DNA from: Microbacterium paraoxydans
GTDB taxonomy: Bacteria > Actinomycetota > Actinomycetes > Actinomycetales > Microbacteriaceae
DNA length: 64,000 nt
NCBI RefSeq assembly: GCF_020524545.1
Contig: NZ_JAIVLG010000002.1
Span: 496,001-560,000 of the forward strand
Reading direction: 5' to 3'
Numbering within the stretch: position 1 is the first letter of the stretch; every line of letters begins with the position of its first letter. The notes beneath the pieces were generated by a model, which did no database searches, was not told the DNA's origin, and saw nothing but the letters and a program-made list of their open reading frames with translations. Below, one piece after another: positions 1 to 7,694 of the stretch. A program made the position numbers and the translations under genes.

Positions 1-1172
1 TACTCGCCGATGCGGAGCCAGTCGTCGGCGACCTTCTCCCAGGCGTTCGTGCCGGACTCGAGGACGATGGGCCAACCCGCGGTGTTCTGCGTGCCGAACG
101 CATACGGCGTGCCGACCATCGGGTTCTCGATCGGGTCCATGCCCTTGAGCGCCTCGGAGACGGTTTCGCGAGTGATGTCACCGTCCATGCCTTCGAGTAC
201 TTCGATGAAGTACTTCGCGGCGAGGTAGCCACCCTGGCTGAACGAGGTGAGCGGGATGTCGTTGGCCTCCATCAGCTCGCGCCAGTCGGCGTTGATCTCG
301 TTGTCGTCGGTGAACGGGTAGAACTCGGCCGGCACGTAGATGCCCGCACCGGCGTTGTCGATCGCGTCGGCGAAGTTCTCGCTGTAGACGCTGGTGAGGT
401 ACAGCCAGGTCACGTCATCCCACCCCTGGGCGTTCGCGGCCTTGACCTGTCCGATCGCATCGGGTTCCACCGGGTTGATCGCCAGCGCCTTGCAGCCCTG
501 GTCGCGCGCCTTGACGATGTAGGGCGTGTAGTCCGACGCGCCGTACGGGACGGTGTCGTCGACGTACTTCGGCTCCTTGCCGGTGATCTCGGTCCACTTG
601 TCGATCGCGGCCTGGTAGGTGGGGCGGGTGGAGCCGGCGATCTCGAGCAGGATGCAGATGTCGTCCATCCCCAGCACCTCGGAGCCGTACTGCAGCGTGA
701 GGGTCATGTCGTTGAAGGGGCCGACGTTCGCCGGAGAGATGTTGTCACTGGCGAAACAGCCCGTGTCCACCCCGATGCCCGGCATCGACAGGATGCCCTC
801 CTGCTCGTAGTACTTGGCGTTGATCTCGCACTCGATGAGACTGGCGGAGCCGACGAGCGCGACCGCGCCGTCGCTGCCGACCAGTTCCCGGGCGGAGGCG
901 GTGGCCGTGGCCGGATCGCCCTTGTCGTCCAGCATCTTGTAGTCGATCAGGCGGCCGTCGAGCCCGCCCGCGTCGTTGAAGGCGTCGAACACGGCGGCGG
1001 CCGCCTGCGACGCCTCCGGGAATGTCGCCGGGCCGCTGATGGTGTTGACGGAGCCGACGACGATCGGGTCGCCACCGCCGCCGCCCGCGCCGCCGTCTCC
1101 ACCGGCGCAGCCGGCGAGGGTGAGGGCGGCCACGGCGAGGAGCGCCGCAGTGCCGGATGCTCGTTTGTTCAT
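1..1172 (-). CDS. ABC transporter substrate-binding lipoprotein, branched-chain amino acid type (partial)
   Basis: The reading frame starts at ATG 1170-1172 (AGGAAG ribosome site nine bases upstream) and runs off the left edge, so the C-terminus is missing; about 390 codons are present. The N-terminus is a lipoprotein signal: basic MNKR, a hydrophobic stretch, then lipobox LAGC with the lipidated Cys at residue 22 and a Gly-rich linker. The mature part has the look of the HAAT/Peripla_BP_6 family (IVVGSVNTISG near the start, DDKGDP, VALVGS), which captures amino acids or related small molecules outside the membrane for an ABC importer. No permease or ATPase is in the window; they may lie to the left. 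It follows a SnoaL-like gene and moaF on the same strand, so an amine- or aromatic-acid-related ligand is plausible but unproven. Confidence 0.85.
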   Translation of the reverse strand, partial: MNKRASGTAALLAVAALTLAGCAGGDGGAGGGGGDPIVVGSVNTISGPATFPEASQAAAAVFDAFNDAGGLDGRLIDYKMLDDKGDPATATASARELVGSDGAVALVGSASLIECEINAKYYEQEGILSMPGIGVDTGCFASDNISPANVGPFNDMTLTLQYGSEVLGMDDICILLEIAGSTRPTYQAAIDKWTEITGKEPKYVDDTVPYGASDYTPYIVKARDQGCKALAINPVEPDAIGQVKAANAQGWDDVTWLYLTSVYSENFADAIDNAGAGIYVPAEFYPFTDDNEINADWRELMEANDIPLTSFSQGGYLAAKYFIEVLEGMDGDITRETVSEALKGMDPIENPMVGTPYAFGTQNTAGWPIVLESGTNAWEKVADDWLRIGE

Positions 1173-1224
1173 GTGCTTCCTGCCTCTCGTGTTCGGGTCG
1201 TGCTGTGTGCGTTCGGTGTTGTGC

Positions 1225-1614
1225 TCAGGTGCGCAGCGCGCGGTTCACGAGCTCCGTGTCGGTGAACTGCTCGAAGGCGACGACCTCGCCGTCGGCCACC
1301 CGCCACACATGGGCGACGCGGGCGGCGAAGAACCGTCCGGTCTGCCTGTACGTGCCGGAATAGGTGCCGATCCCCACGACCACGTCACCGCCGTCGACGA
1401 CTTCGTCGATCGCGACGGTGTAGTCGTCCCATTCCTCCTGGATACGGCCGAAGACGTTCCGGGCCACGGCGTCCGGACCGATGTAGGTGCCGGCGTAGGG
1501 GAACCCGGCGGCCTCCGTCCAGCGGATGTCGGCGGCGAACGGCGCGAGCATGCCGTCGAGGTCGCCGCGGTCGTTGGCGGCGTAGTGCTGACGGATCAGG
1601 TCGGCGTTGCTCAT
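1225..1614 (-). CDS. SnoaL-like / NTF2-fold protein
   Basis: A 129-residue protein of the length and pattern of the SnoaL-like (ketosteroid-isomerase-like, NTF2 fold) family: N-terminal helix with the dipeptide RQHYAAND, then LDGMLAPFAADIRWTEA, and a C-terminal strand VWRVADGEVVAFEQFTDT. Proteins of this fold bind small hydrophobic molecules in a cone-shaped pocket and are isomerases, cyclases or accessory proteins; the exact reaction cannot be read from sequence. The start at 1614 has a strong GAGGAG site five bases upstream. It lies 24 bases after moaF and 52 bases before the binding lipoprotein gene, so the three are probably cotranscribed. Confidence 0.8.
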   Translation of the reverse strand: MSNADLIRQHYAANDRGDLDGMLAPFAADIRWTEAAGFPYAGTYIGPDAVARNVFGRIQEEWDDYTVAIDEVVDGGDVVVGIGTYSGTYRQTGRFFAARVAHVWRVADGEVVAFEQFTDTELVNRALRT

Positions 1615-1638
1615 GGGGTCTCCTCGGATGCCGGACGG

Positions 1639-2427
1639 TCAGACGGGCTGCGCGTCGGGGTACGCGACCGAGCCCAGCGGGTAGATGTGGCCGCCGCCGC
1701 GGGAGTGCTCGGCGTCGCCCTCACCGTTGAGCCCGAGGAAGACCCCGGTCGTCATCAGCTGATACCCGAGGTCGTGCAGCCACACGCTCGCGACGGCGAT
1801 GCGGAACTCGCGGAAGCAGAACAGGTACAGGCCGTCGGCGAACTTCCACACGGTCGACAGGTCCATGTCTCCGTGGCCGCGCTGCACTCCCTCCAAGCAC
1901 TGCCACGCGTAGCGCTGGCTGGAGATGTAGACGTGCTCGTACAGGTGGTGCGGGCTGTAGCGGTAGACGTTGCGCTTGCCGATGAGGTCGCGGCTCGGGC
2001 CGGGGGTCTCGCCGCTGACCGGGAGCCCGTCGATCGTCGCGGCCCAGAAGTCCTGGCCGACCTGGGGTGTTCCCTCGACGGGCTCGGCGGCGATGCGGGA
2101 GCGGATGACGGTGGCCCGATTCGTCGCGGTCGAGAAGACGACGGTGACGGCCTCGCGCGGGCGGCTCTGCATCGGGATGTTGACGAACACGACGTCCTCG
2201 CGGACCCGCACGGCATCGTAGGGATCGGTTCCGGCCGCCTCGACCCCGGCCCAGGAGACGGTGTCGTCGGCGAACCTCAGGGTCAGCGTCGAGGCGTCGT
2301 CGAGCGTGAGGGCGAGGTCGGTTCCGGCGAGCGACGTGTTCGGCAGCCGGAACGTGTCGATGCCCGCGGCGAACTCGTCGTAGGTGCGCCACTGGTCGAG
2401 GGCGGGGTCGGCGGAGGTGTCGGTCAT
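1639..2427 (-). CDS. moaF: MoaF family protein (monoamine-regulon type)
   Basis: The protein of 262 residues has the two MoaF domains: an N-terminal part (DEFAAGIDTFRLPNTSLAG, LTLRFADD) and a C-terminal part with the characteristic run YEHVYISSQRYAWQCLEG followed by VQRGHGDMDLSTVWKF. Despite the family name, moaF is known from the Klebsiella monoamine regulon and accompanies amine oxidase genes; its biochemical role is not settled. I start it at ATG 2425-2427 (MTDTSADPAL, AGGA upstream); an in-frame ATG 18 codons earlier adds a Cys/Arg-rich stretch that family members lack. The neighbouring AraC regulator is FeaR-like and a copper amine oxidase lies 5 kb away, which fits a role in amine catabolism. 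Confidence 0.82.
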   Translation of the reverse strand: MTDTSADPALDQWRTYDEFAAGIDTFRLPNTSLAGTDLALTLDDASTLTLRFADDTVSWAGVEAAGTDPYDAVRVREDVVFVNIPMQSRPREAVTVVFSTATNRATVIRSRIAAEPVEGTPQVGQDFWAATIDGLPVSGETPGPSRDLIGKRNVYRYSPHHLYEHVYISSQRYAWQCLEGVQRGHGDMDLSTVWKFADGLYLFCFREFRIAVASVWLHDLGYQLMTTGVFLGLNGEGDAEHSRGGGHIYPLGSVAYPDAQPV

Positions 2428-2585
2428 CGGGATCCTGACGTCGCACGCGGCGGGGCCGCATCGCCCCGGGCACCGCGTCATCGCGGTGCGCTTGCCTCAT
2501 GCTGTGTCCGCGCCCGTCATCCCCTCAAGGCCGCAGCCGCCATCGCGCGCCGAGAGTCAACCGGCGTGCCCTCCGGGGCAAGTCA

Positions 2586-2645
2586 CGTGCGGGATCGAAA
2601 ACGTGCGCGGCGGCGCTCGCCGAGGAGCGTTTTCGATCCCGCACG
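2586..2645. terminator. Perfect 18-bp inverted repeat, terminator-like, copy 1 of a repeat family
   Basis: Arms 2586-2603 and 2628-2645 pair perfectly over 18 bp (core GCGGGATCGAAAACG) around a 24-base GC-rich loop. The element lies just past the stop codon of the AraC gene and before moaF. There is no long T-tract outside the stem, but the stem itself ends in TTTT/AAAA. Near-identical elements occur at 38769-38834 and, degraded, at 17038-17090, each at the 3' end of a transcription unit. I infer a factor-independent terminator or a mobile intergenic repeat. Confidence 0.7.
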
Positions 2646-2666
2646 GGGACCGAGCCGGAGGGGACC

Positions 2667-3623
2667 TCAGTGTCCCGCGCGGTACTCGCTGGGGGAGACG
2701 CCGAAGGTCGACTTGAACGCCCGGCTGAAGTGCGCGGCGTCCACGAACCCCCATCGGGCGGCGATCGCCGCGACCGGACGGTCGGCCAGCATGGGGTCGA
2801 GCAGATCCCGGCGGCACTGTTCGAGGCGGCGGGTGCGGATCCAGGTCGAGACGGTCACACCCTGCTCCTGGAAGAGCCCGTGCAGGTGCCGGGTCGAGAT
2901 GAAGTGCGCGGCGGCGATCGACGCGGGGCCGAGGTCCGTCGACGCGAGGTTCCGGTCGATGTGCGCACGGATGCGCTGTACGAGCGCGCGGTGCGGGTCG
3001 GCCGAGACCTGATCGAGTCCCAGCTCGCGCGTGAACACGGTGGTCACCAGGTCGAGCCCGCTGTGCGCCAGGCGCGCGCCGGTCGTGCCCGCGAGCTGGT
3101 CCAGGTTGCCGGCGAGCTGCGTCAGATAGGGCACGACCATGCCCCCGAGTCCTTCGTGGCCCGAGATCCGCACCGCCGTGAGCTGTCCGACCATGTCGGC
3201 CGGAAGGCTGATGAGGTGCTTCGGGAACATCACGACCATGGTGCGGAAGTCCTCGTCGAACACCAGGGAGTACGGGCGGTCCGTGTCGTACACGGCGAGA
3301 TCTCCCGCCTGCAGCACGGCCTCCCGGTCGTCCTGGATCAGCAGGCCGGTGCCCGCGAGCATCAGGCTGACCTTGAAGTACGAGCGGTCACCGCGGGCGA
3401 TGAGTTCGGGCGTGCGCTCGACGATATGCGAGGTCGCGCGCACGTCGTTCACGTGCACCTCGTCCACGGAGGCGCCGCGGATCACGCCGCGGAAGTGGTC
3501 GGGGCCCGCAGTCGTGACCTGCAAGGGGACGAACGATTCGGAGACGGCGGCGCGGAAATCGCTGATATTGCGCGCGACGAGCGTGGAAACCGATTCTGCG
3601 GTGGCGACGGGGGCACCGTTCAT
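2667..3623 (-). CDS. AraC family transcriptional regulator, FeaR-like
   Basis: The 318-residue protein has an N-terminal ligand-binding cupin-like domain (AraC_binding_2 type, about residues 25-200; GDRSYFKVSLMLAGTGLL, GDLAVYDTDRPYSL) and a C-terminal AraC double helix-turn-helix (about 215-318) ending in GFVDAAHFSRAFKSTFGVSP. This domain pair is that of FeaR, which activates tyramine oxidase and phenylacetaldehyde dehydrogenase genes in E. coli. It is followed on the same strand by moaF, a SnoaL-like gene and a binding lipoprotein, its likely targets; the copper amine oxidase at 7.7-9.7 kb is another candidate. A hairpin at 2586-2645 separates it from moaF, suggesting separate transcription. 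It is divergent from the DUF998 gene. Confidence 0.85.
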   Translation of the reverse strand: MNGAPVATAESVSTLVARNISDFRAAVSESFVPLQVTTAGPDHFRGVIRGASVDEVHVNDVRATSHIVERTPELIARGDRSYFKVSLMLAGTGLLIQDDREAVLQAGDLAVYDTDRPYSLVFDEDFRTMVVMFPKHLISLPADMVGQLTAVRISGHEGLGGMVVPYLTQLAGNLDQLAGTTGARLAHSGLDLVTTVFTRELGLDQVSADPHRALVQRIRAHIDRNLASTDLGPASIAAAHFISTRHLHGLFQEQGVTVSTWIRTRRLEQCRRDLLDPMLADRPVAAIAARWGFVDAAHFSRAFKSTFGVSPSEYRAGH

Positions 3624-3725
3624 GACTGATCACCTCGGGATGGTGGAACGACGACGTTGTATACGATCCGTTCCGCGATGGTATCACCGGCTCAGCCCGA
3701 GTGGGCGACTTCTAGGATGTGGACC

Positions 3726-4832
3726 GTGAACGAAAGACCGATGAGGGTGCTCGCCGACCGTGTGATGCAGGTGCTGCGACAGGTCCGCGGGCCCGATACC
3801 GCCGATGCGGTGTTCGAGGCCACGGCCCTCATCGTGGGCAGCGCGTTCCTCGTGGTCGGGTTCCTGGTGGCGCTGCCGGTGTTCTGGGGTCACGAGCTGG
3901 CGATCAGCGGTTCCGGATCGATCGGTGTCTTCGCCGCCTTCGGGGGTGCGCTCGCCGCGTCGATCGCCTTCGCGCTCGGACGCCTGGCCGTGCGTCCGGA
4001 GGAGGTCGACCCCGGAGCCGCGCGCGACGGCTTCAGCGTTCCGGGTGATCGGCTGCGCTGGTACGACCTGGCCGCGATCGCTTTCGCGCACGCGGCGATC
4101 GCCTACCTCGGATGGCTCGGTGTCGCGGAACTCCTGGAGCGGAGCTTCACGGACGCCCCGGTCTACGCATTCCCGGGTGCCGTGCTGGTGGCCGTGGCGT
4201 TCGCGCTCACCGGGTACGTGTCGTTCCTCAGCGCGGTCGCCCTCACCCCGATGGTGCTCTCCCTCGTCCTCGCGGTGTTCCTCGTCGTGGGGGCGTTCGC
4301 GAGCATGCTGGCGTCGAGCGACGTGCACTGGTGGCGCGACAACCTCTCGGCGCTGGGCATGAGCAGCAACAGCTCCTCGATCGCGTTCAACACGACGTTG
4401 GTCATCGCCGGGATCATGGTGACGACGATCTCGCGGTACGCGACGGCGGGTCTGCCTGCGCAGGACCAGGTGGATCGCCGCGGCCGGTTCATGGTGAGAG
4501 GGGGTTTGATCCTGCTCGGGATCCTGCTCGCCTGTGTCGGGCTCTTCCCCGTCGACGAGTTCTTCCTGTTGCACAACACGGTGGCGACCGGGATGTGCGT
4601 GGTGTTCGCGGTCGTCGTGGTGGGTCTGCCGTGGTTCCTCCGCACGATCCCGCGGGTCTTCGTGGGGCTGGGGTGGGCCTACGTGCTCGTGATCGTCCTG
4701 CTCGCCTCGTTCTTCGCGGTCGGCTACTACAACCTCACCGCCGTCGAACTGATCGCCGCAGTGCTGATCTTCAGCTGGATCATCGTGTTCCTCCGTACTG
4801 CCGGCTCGATCGGCGGATCCGCGAGCGCCTGA
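3726..4832 (+). CDS. DUF998-type integral membrane protein
   Basis: A strongly hydrophobic protein of about 368 residues with roughly nine transmembrane segments. The run WWRDNLSALGMSSNSSSIAF and later LFPVDEFFLLHNTVATGM resemble the DUF998 membrane family, whose function is unknown. The start is uncertain. A -10-like TAGGAT at 3713-3718 followed after seven bases by GTG 3726 suggests a leaderless start; ATG 3717 lies inside that -10, and ATG 3741 is also possible. No Shine-Dalgarno is evident. It stands alone between the divergent AraC gene and the convergent RpiR gene. Confidence 0.7.
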   Translation: MNERPMRVLADRVMQVLRQVRGPDTADAVFEATALIVGSAFLVVGFLVALPVFWGHELAISGSGSIGVFAAFGGALAASIAFALGRLAVRPEEVDPGAARDGFSVPGDRLRWYDLAAIAFAHAAIAYLGWLGVAELLERSFTDAPVYAFPGAVLVAVAFALTGYVSFLSAVALTPMVLSLVLAVFLVVGAFASMLASSDVHWWRDNLSALGMSSNSSSIAFNTTLVIAGIMVTTISRYATAGLPAQDQVDRRGRFMVRGGLILLGILLACVGLFPVDEFFLLHNTVATGMCVVFAVVVVGLPWFLRTIPRVFVGLGWAYVLVIVLLASFFAVGYYNLTAVELIAAVLIFSWIIVFLRTAGSIGGSASA

Positions 4833-4853
4833 GCAGACGGTGGGCGAGGGGCC

Positions 4854-5711
4854 TCAGTCGCGCAGTGCCCGCGTCGCCTCCCGGGTGCGGTGCAGGGCGT
4901 CGACGGTCTCTGTGAACCGCCGCTTCGCCACGCCGATGAACAGGCAGTCGACGAGGGCGAGCTGCGCGATACGGCTGACCATCGCTCCGGCACGGAAGGT
5001 CGACTCCCGTACCTCGGTGAACAGTGCGTGGTCGGCCGCGCGCGCGAGCGGGGAGTCCTTCGCCGAGGTCACCGCCACTGTGGCCGAGCCGTTGGCGCGG
5101 GCGGTCTCGAGGAAGCGGACGGTCTCGATCGTCGAACCGGCGTGCGAGAAGCCGATCGCCACCGTGGGGGCGGACTGCAGCACGCTGACGGCGACCGCCT
5201 CGTGCGAGTCGGAGAGCACGTGAGCGTTGCGTCCGACACGCAGCAGCTTGTGCGCGAGGTCCTCGGCCACGAACTGGCTCGCCCCGATGCCGTAGAGGAG
5301 GATGCGGTCGGCGCCGTCGATCGCATCGATGGCCGCTTCGAGCACGTCGAAGTCGAGCTTCGCGACGGTCTCCTCGATGGCCAGGAGCTCGAGTGCTGCG
5401 AGCTTCGAGACCGCCTCCTCCAGGGTGTCCTCATCGGAGATCTCCGAGCCGAAGGCGCCGCGGGCCGAGAACTGGGCGGCTTCCTTGCCGAGCTCGGTCG
5501 CCAGAGCCATGCGCAGCGGGGCGTAGCCGCTGAATCCGATCGCCCGGCAGAAGCGCACCACGGAGGCGACCGAGGTCCGGCACTCGTCCGCCAGCTCGTT
5601 GATGGTCTTGTCGATGACGATCGAAGGGTTCTCTCGGACCACCGTCGCGATGCGCGCGAGTGACGGCGGCAGGGTCGAGGCGGCGGCTTCGATCGTCGAC
5701 TGGATGCTCAA
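4854..5711 (-). CDS. MurR/RpiR family transcriptional regulator
   Basis: The 285-residue protein has an N-terminal RpiR helix-turn-helix (about 1-75; DKTINELADECRTSVASVVR then FCRAIGFSGYAPLR) and a C-terminal SIS sugar-phosphate-binding domain (about 120-250; DRILLYGIGASQFVAEDLAH, VAIGFSHAGSTIETV). Regulators of this type sense phosphosugars such as MurNAc-6-phosphate or GlcNAc-6-phosphate. It is divergent from a BadF-type sugar kinase gene and murQ, so it is very likely the local regulator of MurNAc recycling. A quasi-palindrome at 5784-5810 in the shared promoter gap is a candidate operator. Confidence 0.88.
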   Translation of the reverse strand: MSIQSTIEAAASTLPPSLARIATVVRENPSIVIDKTINELADECRTSVASVVRFCRAIGFSGYAPLRMALATELGKEAAQFSARGAFGSEISDEDTLEEAVSKLAALELLAIEETVAKLDFDVLEAAIDAIDGADRILLYGIGASQFVAEDLAHKLLRVGRNAHVLSDSHEAVAVSVLQSAPTVAIGFSHAGSTIETVRFLETARANGSATVAVTSAKDSPLARAADHALFTEVRESTFRAGAMVSRIAQLALVDCLFIGVAKRRFTETVDALHRTREATRALRD

Positions 5712-5783
5712 TCAGTCCTCCGGGGGTGTGGGATTCTCAGTATGTCGTGACGGGGCCCACGACGAGGGTGGTAAATTCTTTTC

Positions 5784-5810
5784 AGAGAGTCTATGTCGCA
5801 TGTAGTCTCT
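5784..5810. promoter_or_regulatory. Candidate RpiR operator between regulator and kinase
   Basis: AGAGAGTCTATG (5784-5795) and CATGTAGTCTCT (5799-5810) form an inverted repeat with 9 of 12 positions paired around a three-base spacer. It lies about 35 bases before the kinase start and is preceded by an AT-rich stretch (TAAATTCTTTT). Position and symmetry fit binding by the divergently encoded RpiR protein. No direct evidence of binding. Confidence 0.5.
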
Positions 5811-5845
5811 TTTCGTTGCGTCCCCACCGAACCCGAGGAGAGCCG

Positions 5846-6739
5846 ATGACCGCGCAGACGACCGCATCCGTCGACCTCGGCAAGTCGCGGTGCCGCGTCA
5901 TCATCCACGACGCTACGCGCATCGAGCGCTCGGGGACGGGAGCGCCCGGGCTCGCCGCGGCGGGCGGAGTGGACGCCGCTCTCGATGCCATCCTCCCGCT
6001 GCTCGCCGAGGCGCCGGGCCTCGGCAGGATCGGGGTCGGTGCCGCCGGGGGCTGGCTCGCGCCGGAAGCCGCTCAGATGCTCGCGGTGCGCCTGGCTGAG
6101 GCCACCGCCGCACGCGTCGCCGTCGCCTCCGACGTCGTCACCGCCCACGCCGGTGCGCTCGAGGGGAGGCAGGGGGTGCTCCTGATCGCCGGAACCGGCG
6201 CCGCAGCGCTGGGGATCGACGCCGACGGCGCGCGGCTCGTCGACGGCTGGGGTCCCGAGCTCGGAGATCTCGGCAGCGGATCATGGCTCGGCCGTGAAGG
6301 TCTTCGGGCCGTGCTGCGTGCGGACGACGGGCTCGCCCCGGAGACGGCGCTCACCGCGGCGCTCGCGGAGCGGGTCGGCGCTGCATCCGACATCCAGGGC
6401 TGGCTCGCCCGGAGTGCGCCGTTGGCGCGCCATCTCGCGACGCTGGCGCCTCTGGTGCTCGATGCGGCGGAAGCGGAGGACCCCGTCGCCGTGGGCATCG
6501 TGACGGAGGGTGTCCGACTGCTCACGGCGACGGCCGTCGCCGCCTCGGCCGTGGCGACCGACGTGGTGGTGCACGGAGGCCTCGCCGAGCACTCCTGGTT
6601 CCGCGCCGCCCTCGGATCCTCCCTCCTCGCCGCCGGTCGCCGTGTCGTGCCGGCCGCGGGCGACGCCCTCGACGGTGCGCAGCTGCTCGCGCGCCGCACC
6701 GATCTCCTCCACGAAAGGTTCGTGCACCGTGCCGAATGA
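5846..6739 (+). CDS. BadF/BadG-type sugar kinase, probable MurNAc or GlcNAc kinase
   Basis: The 297-residue protein belongs to the ASKHA superfamily: phosphate-1 motif VDLGKSRCRVII at residues 9-20 and phosphate-2 motif VLLIAGTGAAALGI near 110-123, then ELGDLGSGSWLGREGLRA. Members phosphorylate N-acetylglucosamine, glucosamine or N-acetylmuramic acid with ATP. Next to murQ the most economical reaction is MurNAc to MurNAc-6-phosphate, feeding the etherase. The start at ATG 5846 follows a GAGGAG site (5836-5841) with a short spacer. The gene overlaps murQ by 11 bases, so translation is probably coupled. Confidence 0.85.
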   Translation: MTAQTTASVDLGKSRCRVIIHDATRIERSGTGAPGLAAAGGVDAALDAILPLLAEAPGLGRIGVGAAGGWLAPEAAQMLAVRLAEATAARVAVASDVVTAHAGALEGRQGVLLIAGTGAAALGIDADGARLVDGWGPELGDLGSGSWLGREGLRAVLRADDGLAPETALTAALAERVGAASDIQGWLARSAPLARHLATLAPLVLDAAEAEDPVAVGIVTEGVRLLTATAVAASAVATDVVVHGGLAEHSWFRAALGSSLLAAGRRVVPAAGDALDGAQLLARRTDLLHERFVHRAE

Positions 6740-7664
6740 CACCCCTCGCCTCACCGCTCTCCTCTCGGTGCTGGAGAACCTCGACACCGAGGCCTCCACG
6801 ACCGAGCGCGGTGACCTGGACCTTCTCGGCACCGCAGAACTCGTGCGGAGGATGAACGCCGAGGACCGCCGCGTGGCCGAGGCCGTCGCCGAGCGAGCCG
6901 AGGAGATCGCCGCCGCGGTCGACGGCATCACCGCACGGTTCCGGCGCGGGGGACGACTCATCTACATCGGAGCCGGTACCGCGGGGCGCATCGGCGTGCT
7001 CGACGCGAGCGAGTGTCCGCCCACGTTCGGTACCGACCCCTCGCTGGTCGTCGGTCTGATCGCCGGCGGGGAGTCCGCGATCCGTTCCGCCGTCGAGAAC
7101 GCCGAGGACGATGCCGAAGCGGCGAGCCTCTCCCTGCGCGGCCTCGACCTGTCGGAGAGCGACACCGTCGTGGGCATCTCCGCCTCCGGACGCACGCCCT
7201 ACGTGGTCGGCGGCCTGGAGTACGCCCGCAGCATCGGAGCGCTCACGGTCGCGATCGCCTCCAACGCCGCGTCCGAGATCGGTGCCGTCGCGGAGATCGC
7301 GGTGGAGGTCGTCACCGGGCCCGAGTTCATCTCCGGCTCCACGCGGCTCAAGTCAGGGACCGCGCAGAAGCTCGTGGTGAACATGCTCACGACGCTCTCG
7401 ATGATCAACCTCGGCAAGACCTACCGCGGCGTGATGGTCGACCTGCTCGCGACCAACGAGAAGCTGCGCGCGCGGTCGATCCGCACGGTCTCGCAACTCG
7501 CCGGTGTCGGGATCGACGAAGCCGCGGCCGCCCTGGAAGCGGCGGACGGCTCCGTCAAGCTCGCCCTGCTGATGCTCGCCAGCGGTGCGTCTGCGCAGAC
7601 AGCGGCATCGGCCCTCGAAGGTGCCGGCGGCATCCTTCGCGACGCCATCGCCGCTCTGGCCTGA
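6729..7664 (+). CDS. murQ: N-acetylmuramic acid 6-phosphate etherase
   Basis: The 311-residue protein removes the D-lactyl ether from MurNAc-6-phosphate, giving GlcNAc-6-phosphate in cytoplasmic peptidoglycan recycling. The SIS domain shows the family motifs: LIYIGAGTAGRIGVLDASE, with the conserved Glu at residue 95 in DASECPPTFG, ISASGRTPY at 150-158, and GPEFISGSTRLKSGTAQKL. Length is normal for MurQ. The start is GTG 6729 (MPNDTPRL), inside the end of the kinase gene. No PTS or dedicated MurNAc transporter is adjacent, unlike the E. coli murQP arrangement, so a non-phosphorylating import route plus the kinase is likely. Confidence 0.95.
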   Translation: MPNDTPRLTALLSVLENLDTEASTTERGDLDLLGTAELVRRMNAEDRRVAEAVAERAEEIAAAVDGITARFRRGGRLIYIGAGTAGRIGVLDASECPPTFGTDPSLVVGLIAGGESAIRSAVENAEDDAEAASLSLRGLDLSESDTVVGISASGRTPYVVGGLEYARSIGALTVAIASNAASEIGAVAEIAVEVVTGPEFISGSTRLKSGTAQKLVVNMLTTLSMINLGKTYRGVMVDLLATNEKLRARSIRTVSQLAGVGIDEAAAALEAADGSVKLALLMLASGASAQTAASALEGAGGILRDAIAALA

Positions 7665-7694
7665 CCTCCGTCCGCTCGGGCGCTGCCGCCGGGG

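Noticed and set aside
976..3012. Long plus-strand open frame over the first genes
   Set aside because: It is antisense to the binding lipoprotein, SnoaL-like and moaF genes. Its translation is Arg/Gly/Val-rich without any family motif, a usual artefact of GC-rich third positions.
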